A stretch of DNA of 64,000 bases from an uncultured Tenacibaculum sp. (GTDB lineage: Bacteria; Bacteroidota; Bacteroidia; Flavobacteriales; Flavobacteriaceae). Numbering within the stretch: position 1 is the stretch's first letter; each line of letters opens with the position of its first letter. Shown piece after piece: positions 42,325 to 50,979 of this stretch. Position numbers and translations under genes: made by a program. The notes below the pieces were generated by a model. The model saw only the letters and a list, made by a program, of their open reading frames with translations. It was not told the origin of the DNA and searched no databases. Location of the stretch: NCBI RefSeq assembly GCF_947502995.1, contig NZ_CANNBW010000024.1, positions 1 to 64,000 of the forward strand, written 5' to 3'.

Positions 42325-42942
42325 ATGGATTTTTCATCTAAACTTCTTGAAAATGCTGTTAATGAAGTTAGCAGATTACCTGGTATTGGGAAGCGTACAG
42401 CTTTACGTTTAGTTTTACATTTATTAAAACAACCTTCAGATAATACAAAGTACTTAACAAATGCATTAACTCAGCTAAGAACTGAAGTTAAAGAGTGTAG
42501 AAAATGTCATAATATTTCAGATACAGAATTATGTCATATTTGTAGTAATCCAAATCGTAAAGAAGAGATTGTTTGTGTTGTTGAGGATATTAGAGATGTA
42601 ATGGCTATTGAAAATACAGGTCAGTTTAGAGGTTTGTATCATGTTTTAGGAGGAAAGATTTCACCAATAGAAGGAGTTGGCCCGCAAAATTTGAATATTG
42701 AATCGTTAGTTGGTAAGGTAAAGAGTGGAGAAGTTAAAGAAATAATTTTTGCTTTAAGTTCAACAATGGAAGGTGATACAACTAATTTTTATATTTATAA
42801 ACAAATAGAAAGTTATGGAATTACAACTTCAACCATAGCTAGAGGAATTTCGGTAGGAGATGAGCTGGAGTATGCAGATGAGGTTACTCTTGGTAGAAGT
42901 ATACTGAATAGAATTCCTTTTGAAAATAGTTTAAGACAATAG
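42325..42942 (+). CDS. recR: Recombination mediator RecR
   Basis: 205 residues. N-terminal HhH (LPGIGKRTALRLVLHLL), a Cys4 zinc finger (CRKCHNISDTELCHIC), and a Toprim domain (VCVVEDIRDVMAIENTG, IIFALSSTMEGDTT) with C-terminal LGRSILNRI. With RecO it loads RecA on gapped DNA. Single gene, divergent from pepD and convergent to the lipocalin-like array. Confidence 0.97.
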   Translation: MDFSSKLLENAVNEVSRLPGIGKRTALRLVLHLLKQPSDNTKYLTNALTQLRTEVKECRKCHNISDTELCHICSNPNRKEEIVCVVEDIRDVMAIENTGQFRGLYHVLGGKISPIEGVGPQNLNIESLVGKVKSGEVKEIIFALSSTMEGDTTNFYIYKQIESYGITTSTIARGISVGDELEYADEVTLGRSILNRIPFENSLRQ

Positions 42943-42948
42943 ATAATA

Positions 42949-42980
42949 AAAAAAGAGCATTTTTTAAAATGCTCTTTTTT
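42949..42980. terminator. Bidirectional terminator after recR
   Basis: AAAAAGAGCAT...ATGCTCTTTTT stem with A/T loop; A run before and T run after. Shared by recR and the convergent lipoprotein gene. Confidence 0.85.
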
Positions 42981-43002
42981 TATTTTACTTTTTAACAAGT
43001 CT

Positions 43003-43395
43003 TTATTGTTTTTTCCAAGTAGTAGCACCAAAAGTAAATTTAGTATTGTTATCTGTGAAGTTTATTGTGAAAACTTCTGGAGTAGTTTCCCCATCTTCTA
43101 AAACTTCATAAATATTACTTCCATTACTTTTCCAAGTACCTTTGTCAACGCCGTCAGAAGTACAATTAGAAGCATCTGTACCTCCAAATAATTCACTAGT
43201 AGTAGTTCCGTTACTGTTAAAAACTAAAGTAGATTGTTTTGTACATTCATTAGTTTCATCAATTGTTTGACCATTGTCAACAATAACTTGTTTTTCTAAC
43301 TTCCAAGTTCCAATGATTGGATCTGATACAGTTTCTTCATCTGAACATGATACAAATAATAAGATTGCTGCTGCGATTGATAATAATTTTTTCAT
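43003..43395 (-). CDS. Lipocalin-like lipoprotein, copy A
   Basis: 130 residues. Lipoprotein signal (MKKLLSIAAAILLFVSC, Cys17), then IIGTWKLEKQVIVDNGQTID, a cysteine pair (ECTKQST, NCTSDGVD), GTWKSNGSNIYEV and FGATTWKKQ. This is the 'lipocalin-like' family of Bacteroidota: an eight-stranded barrel that binds small hydrophobic ligands. It is the closest relative of copy B; the signal peptide and 5' region are nearly the same. Four such genes are in a row. Confidence 0.85.
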   Translation of the reverse strand: MKKLLSIAAAILLFVSCSDEETVSDPIIGTWKLEKQVIVDNGQTIDETNECTKQSTLVFNSNGTTTSELFGGTDASNCTSDGVDKGTWKSNGSNIYEVLEDGETTPEVFTINFTDNNTKFTFGATTWKKQ

Positions 43396-43424
43396 AATAT
43401 ATTTAATAATTTATTTAGGAAAGG

Positions 43425-43432
43425 CAAATGTA
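43425..43432 (-). promoter_or_regulatory. Candidate -7 box of copy A
   Basis: TACATTTG on the minus strand, 29 bases before the ATG. It sits inside a dyad GGCAAAT...ATTTGCC (43423-43444). The upstream region of copy B has a similar arrangement. Confidence 0.35.
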
Positions 43433-43528
43433 ATTAAATTTGCCAGAGACTTAACGTCTTTAAAATGTAAATTATTATATAGTTTTTTGCAATTTTATTT
43501 TAGAAATTAATTGATGTATTAAAATAAA

Positions 43529-43552
43529 AAAAGAGACTATATAGTCTCTTTT
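43529..43552 (-). terminator. Terminator after lipocalin-like copy B
   Basis: Perfect 12-bp palindrome AAAAGAGACTAT/ATAGTCTCTTTT without spacer (a 4-base loop will form), 33 bases past the stop of copy B. Confidence 0.75.
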
Positions 43553-43585
43553 ATTGTGTTAAACTTCTCTAGTTTTAGATAGGTC

Positions 43586-43975
43586 TTATTGTCTTTTCCA
43601 AGTGTTTTCTCCAATAACTAATGTATTATTATTATCAGAAAAAACAACAGTAATAACGTCAGCAGTTGTTTCACCGTCTTCTGTGAATTCATAAACTCCA
43701 CTTCCGTTATTTTTCCAAGTTCCTTTGTCTACACCTCCAGAAAGACATTCAGTACCATTATCACTAAAAAATTCTGAAGTAATAGTATTGTCACTATTAA
43801 AAGTTAATGTAGAGTTTTTTGAACATTCTGTAGTGTCATCAATAACTTGCCCATTGTCAATAAAAACTTGTTTTTCTAACTTCCAAGTTCCAATAATTAG
43901 ATCTGATACTGTTTCATCTTCTGAACATGATACAAATAGTAAAATTGCTGCTGCGATTGATAATAGTTTTTTCAT
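43586..43975 (-). CDS. Lipocalin-like lipoprotein, copy B
   Basis: 129 residues. Identical signal peptide to copy A (first 17 residues, Cys17) and about half of the remaining residues conserved: IIGTWKLEKQVFIDNGQVID, ECSKNSTLTFNSD, GVDKGTWKNNGSGVYEF, GENTWKRQ. The pair clearly results from a local tandem duplication including the 5' UTR. Same inferred role: periplasmic-face ligand-binding lipoprotein. Confidence 0.87.
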   Translation of the reverse strand: MKKLLSIAAAILLFVSCSEDETVSDLIIGTWKLEKQVFIDNGQVIDDTTECSKNSTLTFNSDNTITSEFFSDNGTECLSGGVDKGTWKNNGSGVYEFTEDGETTADVITVVFSDNNNTLVIGENTWKRQ

Positions 43976-44003
43976 AATGTATTTAATAATTTGTTTCGGG
44001 GTG

Positions 44004-44011
44004 CAAATCTA
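44004..44011 (-). promoter_or_regulatory. Candidate -7 box of copy B
   Basis: TAGATTTG on the minus strand, 28 bases before the ATG; a TTTG lies 15 bases further upstream (44027-44030), a shorter spacer than usual. Confidence 0.4.
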
Positions 44012-44062
44012 ATTAAATTAAAGTTACAAACTATTGATATTTAGTAAGGTGTTTTCAAAAAA

Positions 44063-44082
44063 AAGAGTGCTTTTGCACTCTT
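44063..44082 (-). terminator. Terminator after lipocalin-like copy C
   Basis: Perfect 8-bp stem AAGAGTGC/GCACTCTT with a TTTT loop, followed on the minus strand by a run of eight T. It lies 28 bases past the stop. Confidence 0.85.
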
Positions 44083-44110
44083 CTTATTTATATTGTTTGA
44101 AATGTCTTAT

Positions 44111-44473
44111 TTACTGTTTTTTGTAAACTGTATTTCCACTGACAATTCTAAAGGTTTTATTTTCGTCAGAAAACTCAATTTTAGATTCTATATTATTAAA
44201 ATTGTATAAGTCATCACCTTTATTTTCCCATGTATTTTCTCCTGTTATAGAAATACATGTACCTCCTAAATCTTGAAAAGTTTCAGAAGATGTAGTTTTA
44301 TTAGAACTAAAAGTAATTGTTGATTGCTTTTCACAATCAGTAACTTCAGTACCATCTACTGAGAATAAATTCCATATTCCTACAATAGGATCGTTAACAT
44401 TTTCATCATTAGAGTCGCTTGAACACGAACTAAAAAGGGCTAAAAAAAATAAAGCGTAAATAAATTTATTCAT
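44111..44473 (-). CDS. Lipocalin-like lipoprotein, copy C
   Basis: 120 residues, lipoprotein signal MNKFIYALFFLALFSSC (Cys17), a short Asp/Asn/Ser linker, then IVGIWNLFSVDGTEVTDCEK, TSSETFQDLGGTC, ITGENTWENKGDDLYNF and VYKKQ. The two cysteines match those of copies A and B, so the disulfide is likely conserved. More diverged than A and B from each other. It follows copy D by 11 bases. Confidence 0.82.
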   Translation of the reverse strand: MNKFIYALFFLALFSSCSSDSNDENVNDPIVGIWNLFSVDGTEVTDCEKQSTITFSSNKTTSSETFQDLGGTCISITGENTWENKGDDLYNFNNIESKIEFSDENKTFRIVSGNTVYKKQ

Positions 44474-44484
44474 TTTTATATATT

Positions 44485-44970
44485 TTATTGTCTCTTATAA
44501 GTTTGGCGAACTACTACCATAGTTTTTCCGTCTTCAGAAAATTCAAAGTCTACATCAGGTCCAGAAGTGTAAGTGTCTCTTCTAAGATTATAAACATCAT
44601 TACCTTTACTAGTCCATTCACCAGTTACATTTAAAATTTCATCACAGCTATTGTTCACCATGTTATATTCTATCTGGCTGTATGAATTATCTTCATTAAA
44701 GATAAATGTAGTCTTTTTTAAACAATCATTAACTTCTACACCATCTGTACCAGTAAACAAAGTCCATGTTCCTATTATTGGATCTTTAGCTTCAGTTCCG
44801 TCGCCGTTGTCGGAATCACTATCTGAATCTGTTCCACCATTTGAGTCAGATCCATCTCCTCCGTCAGTTACAACTTCACCACTAGTATCAGGATTTACCA
44901 TTTCTGAGTCGTTAGATGAACAAGAGAATAAGCATAATAAAGCTAAGGAAAGAATAATAATTTTCTTCAT
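44485..44970 (-). CDS. Lipocalin-like lipoprotein, copy D, with low-complexity linker
   Basis: 161 residues. Lipoprotein signal MKKIIILSLALLCLFSC (Cys17), then a 45-residue Ser/Asp/Gly linker (TDGGDGSDSNGGTDSDSDSD) not found in the other copies, then IIGTWTLFTGTDGVEVNDCL, NSCDEILNVTGEWTSKGNDV, YNLRR and TMVVVRQTYKRQ. The linker probably lifts the barrel away from the membrane, as in surface-exposed lipoproteins that carry acidic export signals near Cys+1. First gene of the array, 43 bases after hemJ. Confidence 0.83.
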   Translation of the reverse strand: MKKIIILSLALLCLFSCSSNDSEMVNPDTSGEVVTDGGDGSDSNGGTDSDSDSDNGDGTEAKDPIIGTWTLFTGTDGVEVNDCLKKTTFIFNEDNSYSQIEYNMVNNSCDEILNVTGEWTSKGNDVYNLRRDTYTSGPDVDFEFSEDGKTMVVVRQTYKRQ

Positions 44971-45013
44971 AATATGGGGATTTAAAATTTTTCGAAATAT
45001 AGGTATTTATTTT

Positions 45014-45610
45014 TTAAAGCGTATCCTCTGAGTTTTTATTGTTTTCAATAAGTTCTTTTTCGTATTTGTCCCAACTTTTTTTGTTTCTGATTCTTTTATA
45101 TAATCGAATACTAAGCATTAAAAGAACAGAGACAAGAACGATACCAACAACACCCCAAATCCAATTGATTGCGTTTTTTAAAACAACTAAAAATACAACT
45201 GCAAAAAGAATAATAGTAGCCAACTCATTCCAGATTCTAAGTTTAAGAGAACTGTATTTTACTTGATCTCTTTGTAATTGTTTGAAAATTGAATGACAAG
45301 CCCCATGATAAAAATATAAAGCTAAAACAAAAGATAGTTTTATATGCATCCATGCTTCAGATAAATACCAAGGCCTTAAATAAAGCATCCAAAAAGCAAA
45401 AAGACTGGCTAAAATGGCAGAAGGCCAGGATATAATATACCAAAGTCTTTTTTCCATTAATTTATATTGATCTTGTAATATTTTCTTTGCTGGTTCTTCT
45501 TTTTTTTCAGCTTCTGTATGATATATAAACAGTCGAACAATATAGAATAAACCTGCGAACCAAGTAACAATAAATATGATGTGTAAAGATTTTACATAAT
45601 CAAAACTCAT
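45014..45610 (-). CDS. hemJ: HemJ-like protoporphyrinogen IX oxidase (CopD-family)
   Basis: 198 residues with four or five transmembrane segments. The N-terminus FDYVKSLHIIFIVTWFAGLFYIVRLFIYH carries the conserved His of HemJ, and KRLWYIISWPSAILASLFAFWML plus the second conserved His-region MHIKLSFVLALYFYHGACHS match the UPF0093/HemJ family. HemJ oxidises protoporphyrinogen IX to protoporphyrin IX with a haem cofactor. Its position three bases after hemH supports this over the copper-resistance annotation often given. No hemG or hemY is seen in the window. Confidence 0.87.
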   Translation of the reverse strand: MSFDYVKSLHIIFIVTWFAGLFYIVRLFIYHTEAEKKEEPAKKILQDQYKLMEKRLWYIISWPSAILASLFAFWMLYLRPWYLSEAWMHIKLSFVLALYFYHGACHSIFKQLQRDQVKYSSLKLRIWNELATIILFAVVFLVVLKNAINWIWGVVGIVLVSVLLMLSIRLYKRIRNKKSWDKYEKELIENNKNSEDTL

Positions 45611-45613
45611 AAT

Positions 45614-46633
45614 CTAGTTTTTTTCAAATTCATGAATCCATTTTGCTAACGCATCTACCCATTCTTCATTATCATTTAAACAAGGAACAGTGTAGAATTC
45701 TTCACCGCCAGCTTCTTCAAATTCTTCTTTACCTTCCATGGCAATTTCTTCCAAAGTTTCTAAACAATCAGAAACAAAAGCAGGAGTTACAATGGCTAAC
45801 TTTTTAATTCCGTCTTTTTCAGCTTTTTTAATAATTGTTCTATCAGTATAAGGTTGTAACCATGGATCAACTCCTAAACGAGATTGGAAAGTAGTTGTAA
45901 CATTGTTTTCATCTAAACCTAACTCAGCAATAACATTTTTTGTGGTTTGAAAACATTGATGACGGTAACAATAGTTATGTGCAGCAGATTGTGTATTACA
46001 ACAGCTTCCATCAATTTTACAATGCGATTTAGTAACGTCTGATTTACGAATATGTCTTTCTGGAACTCCATGATAAGAGAATAAAATATGATCGTAATCT
46101 TTATCCGATAAATAATCTTTGATACTATTTGATAATGCACTGATGTACTCTTTTTTATTGTAGAAAGGAGGAAGGTCAGTCAACGTCATATTAGGAAAAT
46201 GTTCTTTTCTTAATTCTTCAGCTAATACTAAAATAGTTTCAGTAGTTGCCATTGCAAATTGTGGATATAAAGGAACTAAAAGTACATCTGTTACTCCTTT
46301 ATCATGTAATTCTTGTAATCCTTGTTTGATTGAAGGATTTCCATAACGCATTGCTAAAGCTATAGGAAGATCTGTTTTGGCTTGTACTTTTTCTTGTAGA
46401 CGCTCAGAAAGTACAATTAAAGGTGAACCTTCTTCCCACCAAATCTTTTTATATGCAGCAGCAGATTTTTTTGGACGCGTATTTAAAATGATTCCTTTAA
46501 CTAAGAACGAACGAAACCAATATGGAAAATCAATCACACGTTCATCCATTAAAAACTCTCCTAAATATCGTTTTACATCTTTTGGATCTGTACTATCTGG
46601 AGATCCTAAGTTTACTAATAATACTCCTTTCAT
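45614..46633 (-). CDS. hemH: Ferrochelatase
   Basis: 339 residues. Inserts Fe2+ into protoporphyrin IX, last step of haem synthesis. Signatures: KGVLLVNLGSPDS, FPYWFRSFLVKGIILNTRPK, ILFSYHGVPERHIRK with the metal-handling His, and SDCLETLEEIAMEGKEEFEE. A Cys-rich HCKIDGSCCNTQSAAHNYCY stretch lies next to the active-site His. In an operon with hemJ, an unknown secreted protein, a SpoU methyltransferase, a hydrolase and an AraC regulator. Confidence 0.96.
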   Translation of the reverse strand: MKGVLLVNLGSPDSTDPKDVKRYLGEFLMDERVIDFPYWFRSFLVKGIILNTRPKKSAAAYKKIWWEEGSPLIVLSERLQEKVQAKTDLPIALAMRYGNPSIKQGLQELHDKGVTDVLLVPLYPQFAMATTETILVLAEELRKEHFPNMTLTDLPPFYNKKEYISALSNSIKDYLSDKDYDHILFSYHGVPERHIRKSDVTKSHCKIDGSCCNTQSAAHNYCYRHQCFQTTKNVIAELGLDENNVTTTFQSRLGVDPWLQPYTDRTIIKKAEKDGIKKLAIVTPAFVSDCLETLEEIAMEGKEEFEEAGGEEFYTVPCLNDNEEWVDALAKWIHEFEKN

Positions 46634-46643
46634 TCTCTATAAT

Positions 46644-47240
46644 TTATCTAATGCAAGCTCGATCATTAAGACTAAACTTGTTTTTACCAATTGTATTTTT
46701 ATTTATTTTTTTGAGAGACAATTTTTTGCCCATTACCAAGTATTTTAAGGCTTTTCTATTGTAGTTTCTAAAGCAATCAAAGTTTTTTGAATCGTTTTTA
46801 CCGATTACAATATATTTGAAGTCATATTTTTCTTGAATTCTGATATCTTTTTTAGATAATTCTGCTCGAAAAACATAGAGTTTCATGTTGTTGGTTTTCC
46901 AGTCATCTCTAACACTATTTTTAATAACATTACATTCTTCAAGAAAAGAAATAGATTTATGCCTCTTTCTTTTTGTCCAAGCATGTTGATAATTGTATGT
47001 TTTTACAATACTATCATTTATATAGAAGTTGATAAGGTATTCTGATTGTTTTTTTTCTATGTTTAAATCAAACAAACCTTCTTCATTTAAAAGTTTTTTT
47101 TCTTTAAAACCATCAACACTAGCGAATACTTGAGGGAAATGTTCTGAAAAGACTTGAGAAGTATATAGCTTTCCTCTAATACTATTCTGAGAATATATTA
47201 CAAAAGGTAACCATATTAAAATATGTAAAAACTTCTTCAT
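46644..47240 (-). CDS. Secreted hypothetical protein
   Basis: 198 residues with signal peptide MKKFLHILIWLPFVIYSQ. The mature part is basic and rich in Lys and Asn; it begins SIRGKLYTSQVFSEHFPQVF, which has a carboxypeptidase-regulatory-like start. I do not recognise the family. It lies 10 bases before hemH and 12 after the SpoU gene, inside the haem operon, but nothing in its sequence shows a haem link. Confidence 0.7.
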   Translation of the reverse strand: MKKFLHILIWLPFVIYSQNSIRGKLYTSQVFSEHFPQVFASVDGFKEKKLLNEEGLFDLNIEKKQSEYLINFYINDSIVKTYNYQHAWTKRKRHKSISFLEECNVIKNSVRDDWKTNNMKLYVFRAELSKKDIRIQEKYDFKYIVIGKNDSKNFDCFRNYNRKALKYLVMGKKLSLKKINKNTIGKNKFSLNDRACIR

Positions 47241-47252
47241 CTTTTGAGTTTT

Positions 47253-47771
47253 CTAATTTTTAACTTCTGCCTCGTTTAATTGATTCGTAACTTCATATAA
47301 AGTAATAGCTAAACTATGAATAACATTCATGCTAGAATTTCTTCCAAACATTGGAATAGAGATTGTTGCATCTACCAAATCTATATGTTCTATTCCATTT
47401 CGTTCGCTACCCAAAAGTAAAACCAATTTTTCATGATTTTTAAAATCAAAATCTTGAATATTTATGCTTTTATCAGTTATTTCGATACCAACAATTGTAT
47501 TTCCTTCTTTTTTTAATTGAGCAATTAACTCAGAAAAATCTGAATAGGTTTCATTATTAATCTGTTGAATTGTATTTCGTGCTGTTTTTTTTACAATTCT
47601 ATTGTTTAAAGCTGGTGAACTTTCGTGCAAATAAATTTGTTGTACACCAAAACTTTCTGCGATTCTAAAACACATTCCAATATTTTCAGGTGTTCTAATG
47701 GCATCGCAAACTATAGTTATAGGAAACTCTTTTGCTTTATTTTCTATTTCGTAATGTGTCAGTTGTTTCAT
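47253..47771 (-). CDS. TrmH/SpoU-family RNA 2'-O-methyltransferase
   Basis: 172 residues, a minimal SPOUT enzyme. Motif 1 (TIVCDAIRTPENIGMCFRIA), motif 2 (KLVLLLGSERNGIEHIDLVD) and motif 3 (SIPMFGRNSSMNVIHSLAIT) define the SAM-binding knot. It methylates the 2'-OH of a tRNA or rRNA nucleotide; target unknown. Stop/start spacing to the upstream hydrolase gene is zero. Confidence 0.92.
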   Translation of the reverse strand: MKQLTHYEIENKAKEFPITIVCDAIRTPENIGMCFRIAESFGVQQIYLHESSPALNNRIVKKTARNTIQQINNETYSDFSELIAQLKKEGNTIVGIEITDKSINIQDFDFKNHEKLVLLLGSERNGIEHIDLVDATISIPMFGRNSSMNVIHSLAITLYEVTNQLNEAEVKN

Positions 47772-48614
47772 TTAAACTTCTAAATCTAATAAGAATTCAT
47801 TCCATAAACTATCTTTAAACTTCGATTTAAAGAACCCAAAATGTCCGATATTATCAACGTTATAGTTTTTTGGAGTTAAATGTTTACGAATGATTTCTGC
47901 ATTAAAGTATTTTTTAGTCATCCAATCAATTGCTTTTTTAGGAGCAAAAGTATCATTGTCTGTACTGTATGACTTGATTTTACCTTTTATTTGATGATGG
48001 TATAATTCTTCTTTTTTCTTGTAATGAAATAAATAATCTTTCTTGCGTCCCCAACTAGCAAATTCTTGCGCCATTGATTTCGGAAGATTTTCCATTCCTG
48101 TGATTTTTTTGCTTGGTAAATATCCAAATACAGTTGTGAAAACTGGAAAGATAACATGCCAGTTAAAGTACATTTGAAGTCTACCAAAACCTTTCCAATG
48201 TTTAAAATAACCAGATTGACTAGCTACTAAAACTACATTGTTAATGTATTTGTTAGCTGGAGTTAATCCTAAGATTTGCCCGCCTATACTATGACAAACA
48301 CAATCTATCTTAGCTTCTGGATGTTTTTCTTTAATATAATGTAAAACACTATTAATGTCGTTAATTGCCCAATTAGTAAGAGAAATATCAAATGCTTTTA
48401 AGTTATCTTTTTTAGAAGCTCCAATTCCAGCATAATCAAATGTATATGCAGTAATTCCTTTTGAGCTCAAAAATGAAGCAAATTTCTGATAATATCCTTG
48501 TAAAACTCCAGTTGCAGAACATATCAAAACAACTTTGTTTTTATTCGAATTACTAGAGAATTTAGTAAGACTTATGGCGTGACCAAGCGGAGTTGTTATT
48601 TCAAAAACTTCCAT
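47772..48614 (-). CDS. Alpha/beta hydrolase
   Basis: 280 residues. Serine hydrolase fold with VLICSATGVLQGYYQKFA, FDYAGIGAS, and nucleophile elbow VCHSIGGQILG; here Cys replaces the Gly normally found before His-Ser, so the G-x-S-x-G motif is C-x-S-x-G in form. Later Asp (YSTDNDTFAP) and His (VDNIGHFGFF) complete a triad. Substrate unknown. Lies between the AraC regulator (2-base gap) and the SpoU gene, so is part of the operon. Confidence 0.88.
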   Translation of the reverse strand: MEVFEITTPLGHAISLTKFSSNSNKNKVVLICSATGVLQGYYQKFASFLSSKGITAYTFDYAGIGASKKDNLKAFDISLTNWAINDINSVLHYIKEKHPEAKIDCVCHSIGGQILGLTPANKYINNVVLVASQSGYFKHWKGFGRLQMYFNWHVIFPVFTTVFGYLPSKKITGMENLPKSMAQEFASWGRKKDYLFHYKKKEELYHHQIKGKIKSYSTDNDTFAPKKAIDWMTKKYFNAEIIRKHLTPKNYNVDNIGHFGFFKSKFKDSLWNEFLLDLEV

Positions 48615-48616
48615 AA

Positions 48617-49498
48617 TTAAGAGTTAAGAGATAACACATATTGCTTCGGAGTGGTACCGAATTTCTTCTTAAAAGAAGCGATAAAATGACTTGCGGTACT
48701 ATAACCAACTTGTAATCCAACTTCATTTACGTTATAACGATTACTTTCTAATAGTTTTCTTGCATGTTCCATTTTGTAATCGAATAAAAAGCTATAAACA
48801 GTATCTCCATAAACTTGTTTAAAACCTTCTTTCAATTTTTTAAGATTTAAACCTATTTCATTAGAAAGTTCTTGTAAAGTTGGCGGTTCAGCCATACGCG
48901 AGATAATAATATCTTTTGCTTTTCTAATTTTAGAAACGTCTCTTTCGTCTACTAAAAACGGACAATATTCTCCTTCAATAGATTCATCTTTTTGAAAATG
49001 TAAACTCAATAGCTCGTATATCTTTCCTTTTATATACAGGTTTCGAATAGAACTATTCACATTAGCATTAATCAATTGCTTTAAAACGATTAGTACTGTC
49101 GGTTTAATAATTGAATCATCATAATATTTTCTATTCTTATTTTCTTCACTTAAAAAAGGAATGTAACCTGCTTCTGTAGAAAATAATGAATGAAACTTTT
49201 CAATCGATACTAATAAAGATACTAAAGCACTTTTAGGTTTAATTTCAAGATTTAGTGGTAATCGTTGTTGCGGATTATACAATAGAATAGAATGTTCTTC
49301 TAAAACATCTAAAGTATAAGTGCCACCATTAAAATGAAACTTAGAATTCCCATGAATTGAAAAGTGTAATTGGATAAAAGAATTATCTATATCTCTCTCA
49401 AAACGTTGTGTTTCCATAGAATCATTTATGAATTCTAGGAGTAGAAAACCGTTCTCAAGATTGGTTTCATTAAAAGTACTTTCAGCGATATTTTTCAA
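48617..49498 (-). CDS. AraC-family transcriptional regulator of the haem locus
   Basis: 293 residues. An N-terminal cupin-like sensor region (RFIQLHFSIHGNSKF-like block, TYTLDVLEEHSILLYNPQ) is followed by a C-terminal pair of helix-turn-helix motifs (PTLQELSNEIGLNLKKLKEG, VNEVGLQVGYSTASHFIASF, KKFGTTPKQY). No ATG is suitable: a stop lies three codons upstream of TTG at 49496-49498, and the next Met is at residue 28, so TTG is the likely start. Regulators of this type precede hemA in many Flavobacteriaceae and presumably control the two divergent haem operons, though the inducer is unknown. Confidence 0.9.
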   Translation of the reverse strand: MKNIAESTFNETNLENGFLLLEFINDSMETQRFERDIDNSFIQLHFSIHGNSKFHFNGGTYTLDVLEEHSILLYNPQQRLPLNLEIKPKSALVSLLVSIEKFHSLFSTEAGYIPFLSEENKNRKYYDDSIIKPTVLIVLKQLINANVNSSIRNLYIKGKIYELLSLHFQKDESIEGEYCPFLVDERDVSKIRKAKDIIISRMAEPPTLQELSNEIGLNLKKLKEGFKQVYGDTVYSFLFDYKMEHARKLLESNRYNVNEVGLQVGYSTASHFIASFKKKFGTTPKQYVLSLNS

Positions 49499-49577
49499 AC
49501 GATATTAAGTTTAAGAATAAAACATTTTTATTTAGAATGATTCTATATAAAAAAACTTGTAAACATTGATTTTACTG

Positions 49578-49585
49578 CAAAAATA
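49578..49585 (-). promoter_or_regulatory. Candidate -7 box for the araC-hemH operon
   Basis: TATTTTTG followed by CAG on the minus strand, 79 bases before the regulator's TTG start. The -33 element is unclear. Confidence 0.4.
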
Positions 49586-49679
49586 AAGAAAATCAGGTGT
49601 TTTACGAAAAAAATAACGATAAAGACAAAAATCGACATTTTAAGTTCTTTTGGCGATACTTTTATCTAAAGTAAGTTTC

Positions 49680-49687
49680 TATTTTTG
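49680..49687 (+). promoter_or_regulatory. Candidate -7 box for the hemA operon
   Basis: TATTTTTG on the plus strand, 23 bases before the hemA ATG. A second option is TAAGTTTC at 49672-49679, which has TTTG (49649-49652) 19 bases upstream. GACAAAAA at 49624 and TTTTTGTC at 49682 are inverted copies that could form an operator. Confidence 0.4.
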
Positions 49688-49710
49688 TCGGGATTTTAGA
49701 TATTTATTGA

Positions 49711-50979
49711 ATGTTGACGAATACAAAGCACAAGAATTTTTACAATATTGGTGTAAGCTATGTTAAGGCAGATGCAAAAACGAGAGGAAAGTTTTCTTTA
49801 TCAAAAGAAGATCAAATCTCGTTATTAGAAGAGGCTAAATCAATAGGATTCGATGGTATTTTTGTGCTGTCTACTTGTAACAGAACAGAAATTTCTGGAT
49901 TTGCACCAAGACCTTGTTTGCTTATAGAGTTATTATGCAAATACTCTAAAGGAACTGTAGAAGAGTTTAGAAGTATTTCTACAATTCAACAAAATCAAGA
50001 AGCAGTGAACCATTTATTCAGAATGGGAACTGGTTTAGAGAGTCAGATTTTAGGTGATTACGAAATAGTTGGTCAGTTAAAAATGGCAGTGAAGCAAGCT
50101 AAAGAAGTTGGAACTATAAATGCTTATATAGAACGTTTAATTAATTTAGTATTACAATCTAGTAAACGTGTTAAAAACGAAACAAAGTTAAGTTCAGGTA
50201 CAACATCGGTATCGTATGCAGCAGTTCAATATTTAATCAAAAATCTTCCAGATTATAATTCAAAAAACATTTTGGTTTATGGTTTAGGAAAAATGGGAAA
50301 ACATACGTGTAAAAATTTAGCACAGTATACTCAAAACAAACAAGTAACTTTAGTCAATAGAACAGAAGAGAAAGTTGATGAGTTTATTAAAGATTACGAC
50401 TTTATTAAAAAAGCTAAATTAGAAAGCTTAACATCTGAAATTGAAAACACAGACGTTTTAATTGTTTCTACAGGAGCGTCAACAGCTACAATCACTAAAG
50501 AAAATATTACTTTAGGTAAAGATTTATTAGTTTTAGATTTATCTGTACCGGCAAATGTTAGTGAAGAAGTAAAGCAATTGGATAATGTAACATTAATTAA
50601 TGTTGATGAATTATCTAAAGTTACAGATGAAACATTAGCTGTAAGAAAACAAGAAGTGCCAGTTGCAGAAGCAATTATTAGTGAGCACAAACAAGAGTTT
50701 AATGAGTGGTTAAATCACCGTCGTTTTACACCAGCAATTAATGCTTTAAAGCAGTCTTTAGAAGCAATTCAGCAAGACGAGATAAACTTTCATAAAAAGA
50801 AAATATCTAACTTTGATATCGATCAAGCAGAAGCGATCACATCAAGATTTATACAGAAAATTACTACACAATTTGTAAAACACTTAAAAGAAGAGAATAC
50901 ATCTGTTAATCAAAGTATTCAAGTTATGGCAAAGGTGTTTGGCACAAATTTAGAAACAATAGATGCAAAAAATAATTAG
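49711..50979 (+). CDS. hemA: Glutamyl-tRNA reductase
   Basis: 422 residues. First committed step of the C5 pathway: reduces glutamyl-tRNA(Glu) to glutamate-1-semialdehyde with NADPH. Signatures: FVLSTCNRTEISG with catalytic Cys, FRMGTGLESQILGDYEIVGQ, QSSKRVKNETKLSSGTTSVS, and GLGKMGKHTCKNL NADPH site. First gene of the haem operon, ATG at 49711. Its last 17 bases overlap the hemC start. Confidence 0.96.
   Translation: MLTNTKHKNFYNIGVSYVKADAKTRGKFSLSKEDQISLLEEAKSIGFDGIFVLSTCNRTEISGFAPRPCLLIELLCKYSKGTVEEFRSISTIQQNQEAVNHLFRMGTGLESQILGDYEIVGQLKMAVKQAKEVGTINAYIERLINLVLQSSKRVKNETKLSSGTTSVSYAAVQYLIKNLPDYNSKNILVYGLGKMGKHTCKNLAQYTQNKQVTLVNRTEEKVDEFIKDYDFIKKAKLESLTSEIENTDVLIVSTGASTATITKENITLGKDLLVLDLSVPANVSEEVKQLDNVTLINVDELSKVTDETLAVRKQEVPVAEAIISEHKQEFNEWLNHRRFTPAINALKQSLEAIQQDEINFHKKKISNFDIDQAEAITSRFIQKITTQFVKHLKEENTSVNQSIQVMAKVFGTNLETIDAKNN

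Noticed and set aside
45014..45610. Copper-resistance protein CopD annotation
   Set aside because: Length, conserved His positions and adjacency to hemH fit HemJ; there are no copper genes nearby.
47772..48614. Reading the hydrolase as a haem-pathway enzyme because of its operon
   Set aside because: Sequence shows only a generic alpha/beta hydrolase fold; location alone is not evidence for a haem reaction.
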